From NCBI RefSeq assembly GCF_014218275.1, contig NZ_AP023213.1, positions 496,001 to 560,000 on the forward strand: a stretch of 64,000 nucleotides of DNA. Reading direction: 5' to 3'. Under the pieces are notes generated by a model. It was not told the DNA's origin. It saw only the letters and a list, made by a program, of their open reading frames with translations, and searched no databases. The position numbers were made by a program, and so were the translations under genes. The DNA is from Citrifermentans bremense. Lineage in GTDB: Bacteria; Desulfobacterota; Desulfuromonadia; Geobacterales; Geobacteraceae. Positions 8,938-18,234 of the stretch are shown one piece after another; position 1 is the first letter of the stretch; every line of letters begins with the position of its first letter.

Positions 8938-11799
8938 TCACGACGCCAGCGCCTGGACGATTTTCTCATGCAATTGTCTCGCGTCCAGTGGCTTTGAAAT
9001 GTAGAACATCCCTTCTTCGACGATCCCCCGCTGTGCCACGATATCCGCGGTATAGCCTGACATGAACAGCACCTTTATGTCGGGCCTGGCGCTCCTGATC
9101 CTGTCCACCATCTCCCGGCCGTTCATGCCGGGCATCACCACATCGGTGAGCACCAGGTCTATCTGTTCTCCGCTGGTGCAGATCTCTATGGCCCTTGCCG
9201 GAGACCCTGCCTGCTGCACTGTGTAGCCGATTTCCTCCAGCATCTTCGTGGTGGTCCAAAGGAGCATCTCCTCGTCCTCGACCAGAAGGATGATTCCGGT
9301 TCCCTTCGGCGGCGGGGCCACTTCGGCCGCCTCCTCTGCCGCTTCATCGTCCAGCAGGCGCGGAAGGTAGATGTTGAAGACGGACCCCTGGCCAGGCTCG
9401 CTGTAGACGTTTATGAACCCTTTGTTCTGGGTGACGATGCCGTAGACGGTGGCGAGGCCGAGACCGGTCCCAACCCCGACCCCCTTGGTGGTGAAAAAGG
9501 GCTCGAATATGTGGTCCCTGGTTTCGCGGTCCATGCCCGTTCCTGTGTCGGAAACGGTGATTTTCACGTAGTCGCCGGGAACCGTTCCGGAATGATGGCG
9601 GCAGTAGTCGGCATCGACATGCACGTTGCCGGTCGCTATATCGAGCGTGCCGCCGTCGGGCATGGCGTCGCGGGAGTTGGCGGAAAGGTTCATGAGTATC
9701 TGGTCGAACTGGGCCGGGTCGATGAGGACGGTCCAAAGGCCGGTGGAGGGCTTGAAGGTGAGGTTGACGTCCTCGCCGATCAACCGGCAGAGCATCTTCT
9801 CCGACTCGATGATGAGGCTGTTCAGGTTCACCGGCTTGGGCGAAACCACCTCCTTGCGGGAAAAGGCCAGCAACTGGCGCGTGATGTCGCTCGAACGCTG
9901 AGCGGCTTTGATAATGTGCTCGAGGTACTTCTGCAGCGGGCTGTCCGGCGCGATCTGGTGCTGGCAGAGATCGGCGGAACCTATGATGACGCCGAGCATG
10001 TTGTTGAAATCGTGGGCGACGCCGCCGGCAAGCCGTCCCACCGACTCCATCTTCTGGGATTGCCTTAACTGCTCTTCCAGCTTCTTTTGCTCGGTTACGT
10101 CGCGCCAGATGCAATAGTAGACCGGCTGGTCCTGGATGGTCAGGATCTGCGCCGTCACATGGACGTTGCGCAGTTCTCCCTGGCTGGTCCGCTGCATGGT
10201 CTCGAAGTCGCTTCTTCCCTCCCGCACGATCTCTTCGATGCGGTGCCGGGTTTCTTCCCTCGTTTCGATGGCCTCCACGTCGAAGACGCTCAGTTGTGCG
10301 AACTCCTCTCGTGAGTATCCGAGCTGCCTGCAGACGGCGGTGTTGAAGTTTATGAAGCGCGCGGTTTCCGGGTCGATGATGACGATGCCGTCGGGCGAGT
10401 GCTCCAAAAGGAGGCGGTTGAAGATCGCCTCCTCCTCGATCGTCTTTTCCATCAGCTTGCGGTCGGTGATGTCGGTGATGACGCCGATCCTAGCTGTTTT
10501 GCCGCCGTAGGGCATGTCGTGCGAGGTGACGAAGATGGGGAATACCGTGCCGTCCTTGCGGCGGTGGTGCCATTCCCCAACATAGGTGTGGCCGCTGAGT
10601 CCGGCGGCAACCTCGGTGATCTTCTGTTTCTCCTCCTCGGGATAGAGGTCGGTGAGCTTTAGCTCCAGCACCTCGTCTTTGCTGTAGCCGTAGCTGATTA
10701 CGAAGGCGTCGTTGACCGCCAGCATCTGCAGTGTCCCCCGCTCGTAGATCAGCATCGGCGCGGGGTTTTGCTCGAAGAGGTAGCGGTATTTCTCTTCGCT
10801 GGCCCGCAACTCCGCCTCGGCCTCCTTGTAAACGGCTTCCTCCCTTACTATCAGCAGGGCGCGGAGTACCAGGATGCAGATGACGATAGCTGCGAACAGG
10901 GTGGTGCCGACTACCAGAGCCAGCTTGTTGCGGTACGAGGTGAGCGAGGAGAAAATCTCCTCCTCGGACGAGGCGACGACTATGGCCCAAAAGGTGTTGT
11001 CGAGTTTGATGGGGAGATAGACGGCGTGTCTCTTCACGGGGGCGGCGCCCTTGTTGAAGGCGATGGTGTAGCTCGCCGTTCCCGATCCTCCCTTGAGCAT
11101 CGCCTTCACCATGGCCAGCCTCGACGGCGAGCCCGCGGAGGTGGTGAAAACGCTCTGACCGCTGTGGCCGGCTGCGGGGCAGTAGATCTCGGTGCCGTCG
11201 CGGCTCACCACCCAGGCATAGCCGGTCTTGCCGACCCTGATCACCTCAAGGTAGCGCTTGGCGAGACCCTGGGAGTTCACTATGATGGCGATGCTCCCCC
11301 GGAACCGGTTCCCATCGAAGACCGGGACGTGAAGCGCTACGGCGTCATACCCCTGGATGGAACGGAACACGTCGCTTACCACCGGCTTTCGCGTGGCGAT
11401 CAGCTCCTGCACGTGCTTTTGCGCCGCGATGTTCTTTCCCGACATCTCCAGGTTCGGGACGGTGAAGAGGATGTTTCCCTTCTCGTCCATCCTGGTGAAC
11501 GACCTTATCTGGTCCTTGTGGGCGTCGTAGAAAAACTCCATCTGACGCTTACCGGCTGGATCCATGTTGAAGATCTCGTGGAGTCTGGAAAGCGAGGTGA
11601 GGATGCCGGTCCAGGTGACGAAATATTCTTCGATCCCCCTGGCCGCCTGCCTGGCATGTATGAACTGCTCCTGGTTCAGGCGGGTTATGGCTGCGTCTTT
11701 TGCCTTTTGGTAGGCGAAATTGAATATGAAGATGCACAGGCAGGTGAAGCCAAGGACGAGAAGGGCGAGGGCGCGTTTATTGACGAATTTTTGAATCAT
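8938..11799 (-). CDS. Cache-PAS-PAS hybrid sensor histidine kinase with C-terminal receiver
   Basis: A 953-residue membrane kinase. An N-terminal helix (about 8-28) and a second helix near 300 bracket a periplasmic Cache-type sensor domain. Two PAS/PAC domains follow (about 340-460 and 465-580). The kinase core has AGGVAHDFNNML (phospho-His near 596), NLSANSRDAMPDGG, SDTGTGMD and GVGTGLGLATVYGIV. The receiver ends the protein with LTDVVMPGMNG (Asp near 887) and the conserved FMSGY and SKPLD. No output domain or partner regulator lies next to it, so phosphate probably goes to an unlinked histidine phosphotransferase. I placed the start at 11799 (MIQKFVNKRA) because the 41 residues upstream in frame look non-coding. 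Confidence 0.9.
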   Translation of the reverse strand: MIQKFVNKRALALLVLGFTCLCIFIFNFAYQKAKDAAITRLNQEQFIHARQAARGIEEYFVTWTGILTSLSRLHEIFNMDPAGKRQMEFFYDAHKDQIRSFTRMDEKGNILFTVPNLEMSGKNIAAQKHVQELIATRKPVVSDVFRSIQGYDAVALHVPVFDGNRFRGSIAIIVNSQGLAKRYLEVIRVGKTGYAWVVSRDGTEIYCPAAGHSGQSVFTTSAGSPSRLAMVKAMLKGGSGTASYTIAFNKGAAPVKRHAVYLPIKLDNTFWAIVVASSEEEIFSSLTSYRNKLALVVGTTLFAAIVICILVLRALLIVREEAVYKEAEAELRASEEKYRYLFEQNPAPMLIYERGTLQMLAVNDAFVISYGYSKDEVLELKLTDLYPEEEKQKITEVAAGLSGHTYVGEWHHRRKDGTVFPIFVTSHDMPYGGKTARIGVITDITDRKLMEKTIEEEAIFNRLLLEHSPDGIVIIDPETARFINFNTAVCRQLGYSREEFAQLSVFDVEAIETREETRHRIEEIVREGRSDFETMQRTSQGELRNVHVTAQILTIQDQPVYYCIWRDVTEQKKLEEQLRQSQKMESVGRLAGGVAHDFNNMLGVIIGSADLCQHQIAPDSPLQKYLEHIIKAAQRSSDITRQLLAFSRKEVVSPKPVNLNSLIIESEKMLCRLIGEDVNLTFKPSTGLWTVLIDPAQFDQILMNLSANSRDAMPDGGTLDIATGNVHVDADYCRHHSGTVPGDYVKITVSDTGTGMDRETRDHIFEPFFTTKGVGVGTGLGLATVYGIVTQNKGFINVYSEPGQGSVFNIYLPRLLDDEAAEEAAEVAPPPKGTGIILLVEDEEMLLWTTTKMLEEIGYTVQQAGSPARAIEICTSGEQIDLVLTDVVMPGMNGREMVDRIRSARPDIKVLFMSGYTADIVAQRGIVEEGMFYISKPLDARQLHEKIVQALAS

Positions 11800-11910
11800 C
11801 TGCTTTTCCCCGGCCGCGTGTGAAAAACGAGAGTCTGGCGGGATGGCCCGCGCTTTTTTCTTCCCTAACTTTATCGGAATCCTGGCGGGGAAATTCAGGG
11901 GAAAAATGGA

Positions 11911-11936
11911 AAGGGGGAGCACGATCGCTCCCCCTT
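11911..11936 (-). terminator. Rho-independent terminator after the ABC transporter operon
   Basis: AAGGGGGAGC (11911-11920) and GCTCCCCCTT (11927-11936) form a perfect 10-bp stem. On the minus strand it is followed by a T-rich stretch, and it lies 17 bp after the ATPase stop. Confidence 0.8.
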
Positions 11937-11952
11937 GTTCTTTATCTGCCGG

Positions 11953-13266
11953 TTAGCCGTGCTCGCCGCTCGCCGGGTTCTCCAGGCTGAGGATGCCGGA
12001 GCCCTCGTCGTAGGCGAAGAGCTCGGCGTAGCGACCCCATTCGATCGCCACCTGCAGCACCGTCTCCGCGGTCTCCTCGGAGAAGAAGTCCTCCAGTTCG
12101 CGCAGGAAACGGTCCTCCTTCGCGCGGTTTCCCGGGCGGTCGTCGAGCACGCGCCGGATGTGGGCGGCGAGTGCCACGTGCCGCACCAGGTGCTCGGCGA
12201 AGATCTCCTTGCGGCGCAGGATGTCGGCATCGACGTAGCTTTTGCCGGACGCGGTGAGATCGGCGTCGCCGCCCTCGATGCGGGCCAGGTTCAGGATGTC
12301 GAGCGCCTCCAGAAGCGGGAAGAGCTGGTCCACGCCGAACCCCATCTGCTCGGCGAGTTCCGGAAGGTCAGCCTTGCCGTTGTAAGGCTCGGCGGCCAGC
12401 GCCTCCAAAAGGCCGGAGAGCTGGTTCACGTGCGCCTCGGGGAGGAGGTAGGAGATGGGGACGGCCTCCACCTTCCCGGCTGCGCGGGAGCGCTGGGTCA
12501 TCTGGCCGTACACCGTGTCGACCAGCTGCCGGAACAGGGGGGCGTCGCGGTCGCGGGGATGGGCCAGAGGCACCTTGATCTCGGAGACCACGCGGCCCGG
12601 GTTGCTCCCCAGGATGATGATCCGGTCAGCCAGGAGCACCGCCTCCTCGATGTTGTGGGAGACCAGCAGGATCCCCTTGGTCGGGATGCGCCGCTCCAGC
12701 CAGAGCTCGATCAGGTCGGTACGGAGCGTTTCGGCGGTGAGGACGTCGAGCGCCGAGAAGGGCTCGTCCATCAAAAGGAGAGTCGGCTCCACCACCAGCG
12801 CCCGGGCAAAACCGACCCGCTGCCGCATACCGCCGGAGAGCTCCTTCGGGTAGGCGGATTCGAAACCGTCCAGGCCGATCAGGTCGATCGCCTCCAGGGC
12901 GCGCCTCCTGCGCTCGGCCTGCGGCACCCCCATGGCGTCGAGCCCGAGTTCCACGTTTTCCAGGACGGTGAGCCAGGGGAAGAGGGCGAAGCTCTGAAAC
13001 ACCATGGCGAGCCCCTGCGTGGGGCCGGTTATAGGTTTCCCGCAGTAAAGCGCCTCGCCGCTGCCGGGCTGCGCGAGCCCGGAGATGATCCGCAAGAGCG
13101 TCGATTTCCCGGAGCCGGAGCGCCCTAAAAGCGCGACGATCTCCCCCTCTTCGATGCTGATGTCGACCCCGTCGAGCACCAGGTGCTCGCCCGAATCGCT
13201 CTTCTTGTACGACTTCCTTATGTTGCTCAGTTTGAGCAGCGGAACCTTGTTGCCTGTAGCTTCCAT
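11953..13266 (-). CDS. NitT/TauT-type ABC transporter ATPase with C-terminal AAA-associated domain
   Basis: A 437-residue protein. Residues 1-260 are an ABC ATPase of the nitrate/sulfonate/taurine group: Walker A GRSGSGKST, signature LSGGMRQRVGFARAL, Walker B LLLMDEPFSALD, switch histidine in LLVSHNIEEAV. Residues 290-437 form an extra helical domain of the AAA-associated type found in a subset of these ATPases (LSGLLEALAAEPYNGKADLPELA). It starts ten bases after the permease stop, with AGGAGA upstream, so the two form one operon. No substrate-binding protein gene is adjacent, and the substrate is unknown. In the family these importers take up nitrate, sulfonates, taurine, bicarbonate or thiamine precursors. 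Confidence 0.9.
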   Translation of the reverse strand: MEATGNKVPLLKLSNIRKSYKKSDSGEHLVLDGVDISIEEGEIVALLGRSGSGKSTLLRIISGLAQPGSGEALYCGKPITGPTQGLAMVFQSFALFPWLTVLENVELGLDAMGVPQAERRRRALEAIDLIGLDGFESAYPKELSGGMRQRVGFARALVVEPTLLLMDEPFSALDVLTAETLRTDLIELWLERRIPTKGILLVSHNIEEAVLLADRIIILGSNPGRVVSEIKVPLAHPRDRDAPLFRQLVDTVYGQMTQRSRAAGKVEAVPISYLLPEAHVNQLSGLLEALAAEPYNGKADLPELAEQMGFGVDQLFPLLEALDILNLARIEGGDADLTASGKSYVDADILRRKEIFAEHLVRHVALAAHIRRVLDDRPGNRAKEDRFLRELEDFFSEETAETVLQVAIEWGRYAELFAYDEGSGILSLENPASGEHG

Positions 13267-13276
13267 TTTTATTCTC

Positions 13277-15013
13277 CTACCCGAGCCGGTAGCGCGTCTG
13301 GCTGACGGTGAAAAGCCTTTGCCAGAAGAACCGGTTCAGTACCACCACGTAAATGCTCATGACTGCTATCCCCAGGGCTATGCGGGGGTAGTCCCCCTTC
13401 TCGGTCCAGACGGCGATGTACGACCCAAGCCCCGTTGCGGTCAGGGTTGTGTTCCCCCAGGTGACGATCTCGGCGACGATGCTGGCGTTCCAGGTACCCC
13501 CGGCGGCGGTGACGAGCCCGGTGACGAGCGAGGGGAAAATGCCGGGGAGAAGCAGCGTCTTCCAGAGCTTCCACCCCGAGACGCCGAAGTTGCGGGCCGC
13601 CTCCCGCAGGTCGGTCGGGATGGCCGAGGCACCGCCGATCACGTTGAAAAGTATGTACCACTGCGTCCCAAGGATCATCAGCGGCGCGGTCCAGATCTCA
13701 GGGGAGAGGTGGTAGTGGACCATGAAGAAGACCGCCACCGGGAAGAAGAGGTTCGCAGGGAACGCGGCCAGAAACTGCGCCAGGGGCTGGACCCTCGTGG
13801 CCCATTTAGGGTTGAGCCCGATGGCCACACCGATGGGGACCCAGATCAGGCTGGCGATGATCAATAGCACGGTGACCCGCGTGAGCGTCAGGAAGCCGAG
13901 ATAGAAGACCTTCCCGATCTCGGCGCCGTCGACCTCACCGCCGACGAAGCGGACCAGGAGCCATGCCCCCCCGGCGACCCCTATGGCGAGGGCAGCGTTC
14001 CAGGCGGCTTCCTGCGGCCTGGAAATCGCGGCCGGCGTCACGCCGTGGAAGCTGCCGCGCTGCCTGCGCCTGGGGAGCCGGTCGGTGAGCCTGATCCAGC
14101 GGTCGAGCGCGAAGCGCGAGGCCGCGCGCAGAAGCCTCGCACGCTGGAACAGGGTCAAAAGCCACGATCCGCTTCCTTCGCCGCTTTCGGTGGTTTCGAA
14201 CTTGAACTTGTCGGCCCAGGCCACCATGGGGCGAAAGAGCAGCTGGTCGTAGACGAGGATCACCAGCAGCATGGTCAAAAGCGCCCAGCCGATGGCGGAG
14301 AGGCTGCGGTAGTGGATCGCCTGTGCCACGTAGGACCCTATCCCGGGGAGGGTGACTGAGGTCTTCCCGACCGTGATCGCCTCGGACGCCACCACGAAGA
14401 ACCATCCCCCGGAGACGGACATCATCATGTTCCAGATCAGGGGGGGCATGGCGAAGGGGGCCTCCAGCTTCCAGAAGCGCTGCCAGGGGGATAGCCCGAA
14501 GAGGACCGAGGCCTCGTTCAGGTCGGCGGGGATGGTCTTCAGCGACTGGTAGAAGCTGAAGGCCATGTTCCAGGCCTGGGAGGTGAAGATGGCGAAGATG
14601 GCGGCGCACTCGACGCCTAGAAGCCTCCCGGGGAAAAGGGCGATGAAGCCGGTCACGGTGACCGAGAGAAAGCCAAGGATCGGCACCGACTGGAGTATGT
14701 TCAGAAGCGGGACCAGTATCCGCTCGGCGCGGCGGCTCTTCGCGGCGAGTGTCCCGTAGCTGAAGGTGAAAAGGAGCGAAAGCGCCAGCGCCGCCGCCAT
14801 GCGCAATACGGTGCGCAGCGCGTACTCGGGGAGGTGGATCGGGTCAAGCGAAAGGGGGATACGCTCCCCCGGCGTATAGGGGAGCGCCATCTCACGGCTT
14901 CCCCAGGCAAAGAGCGTGACGAGCCCCATGACCAGGAGAAAGGCGGCGAAGTCCCAAAGGTTCGGAGCGGCTCTCCCTGTAGTTTTGTCCAGCGGTGTCG
15001 ACCGGTTGGCCAT
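13277..15013 (-). CDS. Fused two-domain ABC transporter permease (NitT/TauT type)
   Basis: A 578-residue membrane protein containing two complete permease domains in tandem, so one chain supplies both halves of the channel. Each has the EAA-type loop. In the first, about residues 160-190, LNEASVLFGLSPWQRFWKLE precedes a proline-rich turn; in the second, about 465-490, LREAARNFGVSGWKLWKTL precedes LLPGIFPSL. The start MANRSTPLDK has GGAGG upstream. It is first in a two-gene operon with the ATPase. The double permease plus AAA-associated ATPase is a known combination in this transporter class. Confidence 0.9.
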   Translation of the reverse strand: MANRSTPLDKTTGRAAPNLWDFAAFLLVMGLVTLFAWGSREMALPYTPGERIPLSLDPIHLPEYALRTVLRMAAALALSLLFTFSYGTLAAKSRRAERILVPLLNILQSVPILGFLSVTVTGFIALFPGRLLGVECAAIFAIFTSQAWNMAFSFYQSLKTIPADLNEASVLFGLSPWQRFWKLEAPFAMPPLIWNMMMSVSGGWFFVVASEAITVGKTSVTLPGIGSYVAQAIHYRSLSAIGWALLTMLLVILVYDQLLFRPMVAWADKFKFETTESGEGSGSWLLTLFQRARLLRAASRFALDRWIRLTDRLPRRRQRGSFHGVTPAAISRPQEAAWNAALAIGVAGGAWLLVRFVGGEVDGAEIGKVFYLGFLTLTRVTVLLIIASLIWVPIGVAIGLNPKWATRVQPLAQFLAAFPANLFFPVAVFFMVHYHLSPEIWTAPLMILGTQWYILFNVIGGASAIPTDLREAARNFGVSGWKLWKTLLLPGIFPSLVTGLVTAAGGTWNASIVAEIVTWGNTTLTATGLGSYIAVWTEKGDYPRIALGIAVMSIYVVVLNRFFWQRLFTVSQTRYRLG

Positions 15014-15365
15014 CCTGCTTCCTCCGTGCTGCCGGATACTCTACCTCTTTTCGGGAAAAAGGCTTAGGTATCTCCGGACGCGGGTCCCCTTGCCGCATGC
15101 CGAGACCACGCGCGAAGAGACCCCTACTGCCGATGCTTCATGGCACCGCAGTGAGAATGATGAATTGAAGGGAAGTCGGGAAAAAGGCCCCTGGACTCCT
15201 CGCTTCGGCTGTTTCCCGCGGCGCGGCAGGAGAACCGGAAGCAGGCCCAGGTTAGAGGGGAGCTTCGGGGAGGCTACTGCCGGAACTGCGGGATGGGTAA
15301 GTGATAGTCGCTACTATGACTGTCCAATGTGAAAAACCACCACCTTTTTGTCGTGATCTGGAAAA
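15014..15365. other. Non-coding stretch upstream of the ABC permease
   Basis: No convincing gene is seen on either strand. It presumably holds the promoter and leader of the ABC operon (minus strand). A short dyad, ATAGT-CGCT-ACTAT (15304-15317), may be an operator. The fragment at 15150-15250 is GC-rich and shares short pieces with B12-type riboswitches, but the conserved core is missing. Confidence 0.4.
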
Positions 15366-15573
15366 GCAAAAGGCCATGGGGGACCATGGCCTTATTTCCG
15401 GCGCGGATTCCCCTCTCGTAGGTTTTCGGCAGTGCGCAACGTAGGCCCCGGGGGACCAGCTACCTTGGGTCAAGCCTTAAGCCGGCAAGACCTGGTCTAC
15501 CCGTTGGCGTCTTTCGACGTTTCCGGGCAGTAGCCTGTGTTTGAGCAAACGCCTCATCGTAACGAGGAACCCG
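15366..15573 (-). ncRNA. ssrS: Candidate 6S-like regulatory RNA with its own terminator
   Basis: A transcript of about 200 nt is predicted from a strong promoter to a perfect terminator (AAGGCCATGG and CCATGGCCTT, 15370-15379 and 15384-15393, then TTTT on the minus strand). The two ends can pair: the 5' segment 15572-15562 (GGGTTCCTCGT) with the 3' segment 15419-15405 (ACGAG, then GGAATCC). This gives a long closing stem around an unpaired-looking middle, as in 6S RNA. The interior contains CTTAAGG and CTTGACCCAAGG, which resemble conserved 6S blocks. No reading frame fits. SRP RNA, tmRNA and RNase P signatures are absent. The 6S identity is an inference from shape and short similarities; the existence of a small RNA gene is more certain. 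Confidence 0.5.
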
Positions 15574-15578
15574 TCCTG

Positions 15579-15605
15579 TTTATACCCCGCCTCGCGGAAT
15601 GTCAA
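15579..15605 (-). promoter_or_regulatory. Sigma-70 promoter of the small RNA
   Basis: On the minus strand TTGACA (15605-15600) and TATAAA (15584-15579) are 15 bp apart, immediately after the stop codon of the upstream gene. No ribosome site and start codon follow, which fits an RNA gene. Confidence 0.65.
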
Positions 15606-18188
15606 CTAAAGGATTTTTATCAGTAACGCGGTGGCCCCGAGGATCAGCAGCCGGTGCCGGAAAAGGGCCTGTGTCGGGAGCCCGTCCTGGCGTTGCAGCC
15701 TACCTAGCGCCACCAGGGAAAAGAGCGCCGCCAAAAGGATAATGGGGTAGATGAGCAGGCGCAGCGTTCCCAGCTCGGGGGTGAGCGCCGCCGCGTCCAG
15801 GAAACTTTCCGCACCCAGGGCCGAAACCGCGAGCGGAACGAGCCGCGCGCCCCCCTCCACCAGCGGCCGGAAGAAGATCATGAAAAGACCCGCGGCGGCA
15901 AGCGGCAGGTAGGCAAGCCCGCTACCGGTGAAGACCTGGCGCCAGCGCGCGCCCGGAACCGCCACCGACGCGATGATGGCAAGGGCGGTGAACCCCGCGA
16001 CGAGGCAAAGCGCCAGCAGGTAGTCGTCCGGGGACCAGAGGGTGCGCGGGAAGAGTTCTGGCTGCCGCCCGGCAAGAAGAGGGGTCCCCTTGGCGGCGAT
16101 CACCGCGCCGAGGAGGGTGACGCTGAAAAACGCTTCCCTGAAGCCGCGGCGGGCCTTGTTGAAGACGCCAGAGGTCGGGTTCCTGAGGTCGAGCTGCATC
16201 GAGCGGTGCGGACAGTTGCGGACGCAGTTGAGGCAGAGGACGCAGTGGTCGGAGCTGTCGACTCCTGACGGGTGCAGCCCCATGGGGCACGCCTTTTCCT
16301 TGATGCAGTCGTCCACCCGGCACCTGCTCAGGCAGACGTTGTGGTTGCTGTGCATCTCCAGCGGCGAGATGCGCGAGACGAGGCTCACGATGCGCCCCAG
16401 CGGGCAGAGGAACTTGCACCAGCCGCGGCGGCCGATAGCCAGGTCGGCGCTGACCGTCGCCGCCAGCATGCCGCTCAGCAACAGCCCCGTGGACGCCGCG
16501 TGGGAGAACATCCCGGTCGCCTGCTCCATGAGGAGAATCAGCACCAGAAGGGCGAAGCTGAAAGAGGGCCCGAAGCGGCGCAGCCAGGGCGCCGGGTCGC
16601 GCACCACGCGGCTGGTGACGCCGAGCCGCTCGCCGATCGCCTCCATGGGGCAAAAGCTGCACCAGCCGCGGGCGAACAGGAAGGCGGTGAGTATCAGCGC
16701 GGGCCACCCCAGGGTCCAGGCGGCAAGGTTCGCGGCGTTGTCCGACGCGGGGCCGAACAGGGTGTACAGCGTGATCAGAAGAAACGCCGGCACGGTCAGC
16801 CAGCGCAGCAGTTTCGGGAAACGCGGGTTGCAGGCGAGCCGCTCCAGGGAGGGAAGCGTCAAGAGGTTGAAGCGCCCCTCCTCGAAGGGGTGCCCCTGGA
16901 GGGAGATGTGCTCGGGCTGGATCTCCCCTTCGCTGCAGACCACCACGGCGCGGCTCACGACCTGGTACAGCTCCGTCGTGTTCAGAGGCCAGTCGTGGTC
17001 GACCAGGCGGTTCAGGGCGTCCTGGGAGAGCCGGCGCACGTTGCGGTTGTGCTTGGCGTTGAGCGAGGCGAGCAGGCTCCTGGCTATGACCGGGATGTCC
17101 TTCTTGCGCTCGCGCAGCGGGGCGAGCTCGACGGTCTCGTTTGAGAGCTTTCGGTACAACTCGCCGTTGAACTTGCCGCTGGCGATAAGTGGCTCAAGGG
17201 CCTTGCCGCTGGTGGCTATGATCCTCACCCGGGCGCTGCGCAGCTTGGTCTCCCCCCTCCTGGTGAAGTGACCGGATTCCAGGAAATCGACCAGTTCCTC
17301 CTGCACGCCAAGGGCGAGGCAGTCGACGTTGCGCAGGATCATGTCGCCGCCGGCCGCAAGCTCGATCATCCCCCTTCTCACCCGCCGCGCATAGACCGCA
17401 CCTTGCGAGGCATGGCCGAAAAGCGCGGCTTCCTGGGCGAGCCCCAGCAGCACTCCCCCCTGGGGCTCGGCCTCGCTCGGCTCGTTTTCCTCTTCAATTA
17501 CCGGTGGGGGGGAGGCGCAGTCCAGGAAAAGGACGGGGCGGTCGGCTTCGCTGTGGAAGTGGATCAGCCGGGCGGCGAGATCCTTCCAGGTGCCGGGTTC
17601 GCCCAGGATGAGTACGTGGCTGCGGGTGCCGCCCAACTGCTGCAGGCGCTGGTTCAAAAGGCGCACCCAGTGCGAGGCGCCGGGGAACTCGCCGAACTCG
17701 GGGAGCAGCTGCCAGCCGATGATGTTGGTGATCACCTCGCGGTGCTCGCTTTCCTCGCGCTGGTGGCGGTGCGCCCAGCTTCCCAACTGCGCCGCGAAGA
17801 TGCGGCTCAGGTTGGCGTAGAGCGCGGGTATCCGATCCAGGAGCTCTTCGAAATCCTCCCGGGAGAGCCGTGCCGCCTGGACCTCGGTGATCGCCCGCAC
17901 GTCCGCCGAGCGCTTCTCGCCGGTCAGGATGGCGCGCTCCCCGATGACGTTGCCGATGCCGAGCTCGGTGAGGGTCAGCACCTGCCCCCCCTGGTCCAGG
18001 AGCTCCACCCTGATCCTTCCCGCCAGGATTACGTAGAGCTCCTGCGCCGGCTCGTTCCTGGCGAGGATGATCTGTCCCGGCGCGAACTCGCGCAGCTGCA
18101 GTTTTTGGGCGATGCTGTCCAGCTGCTCCCTGGTCAGGGCGCTGAAAAGGCGAATGCCGGAAATGGTTTCAGAGCTGATTAACGCCAC
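15606..18188 (-). CDS. Fusion: cyclic-nucleotide-binding domain + degenerate sigma-54-activator AAA+ + membrane polyferredoxin
   Basis: An 860-residue protein with three modules. Residues about 5-130 are a CRP-type cNMP-binding domain (FAPGQIILARNEPAQELYVI, GERAILTGEKRSADVRA). Residues 160-440 are an AAA+ domain like sigma-54 activators, but altered: Walker A is GEPGTWKD instead of GETGTGKE, and the GAFTGA loop that contacts sigma-54 is missing, while LAPLRERKKDIP is kept. There is no DNA-binding helix-turn-helix. Residues 460-860 are a NapH/NosR/CcoG-like membrane part with several helices, CSFCP (near 511), CKFLCP (near 588), a cysteine cluster CLSRCRVDDCIKEKACP, and a ferredoxin motif CVLCLNCVRNCP. 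I chose the GTG at 18188 because AGGAGG precedes it. Likely a membrane redox protein gated by ligand and nucleotide, not a transcription factor. Confidence 0.75.
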   Translation of the reverse strand: MALISSETISGIRLFSALTREQLDSIAQKLQLREFAPGQIILARNEPAQELYVILAGRIRVELLDQGGQVLTLTELGIGNVIGERAILTGEKRSADVRAITEVQAARLSREDFEELLDRIPALYANLSRIFAAQLGSWAHRHQREESEHREVITNIIGWQLLPEFGEFPGASHWVRLLNQRLQQLGGTRSHVLILGEPGTWKDLAARLIHFHSEADRPVLFLDCASPPPVIEEENEPSEAEPQGGVLLGLAQEAALFGHASQGAVYARRVRRGMIELAAGGDMILRNVDCLALGVQEELVDFLESGHFTRRGETKLRSARVRIIATSGKALEPLIASGKFNGELYRKLSNETVELAPLRERKKDIPVIARSLLASLNAKHNRNVRRLSQDALNRLVDHDWPLNTTELYQVVSRAVVVCSEGEIQPEHISLQGHPFEEGRFNLLTLPSLERLACNPRFPKLLRWLTVPAFLLITLYTLFGPASDNAANLAAWTLGWPALILTAFLFARGWCSFCPMEAIGERLGVTSRVVRDPAPWLRRFGPSFSFALLVLILLMEQATGMFSHAASTGLLLSGMLAATVSADLAIGRRGWCKFLCPLGRIVSLVSRISPLEMHSNHNVCLSRCRVDDCIKEKACPMGLHPSGVDSSDHCVLCLNCVRNCPHRSMQLDLRNPTSGVFNKARRGFREAFFSVTLLGAVIAAKGTPLLAGRQPELFPRTLWSPDDYLLALCLVAGFTALAIIASVAVPGARWRQVFTGSGLAYLPLAAAGLFMIFFRPLVEGGARLVPLAVSALGAESFLDAAALTPELGTLRLLIYPIILLAALFSLVALGRLQRQDGLPTQALFRHRLLILGATALLIKIL

Positions 18189-18234
18189 GTCTCCTCCTAA
18201 GGCCAAAAGGAAGCAGATGGTAGCGCAAAAGCTC

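Noticed and set aside
15150-15260. Cobalamin riboswitch
   Set aside because: Pieces such as GGGAAGTC and CAGGAGA occur, but the conserved central core and correct order are absent.
15252-15473. 73-codon minus-strand open frame
   Set aside because: It overlaps the terminator and 3' half of the small RNA candidate and lacks a ribosome site and family resemblance.
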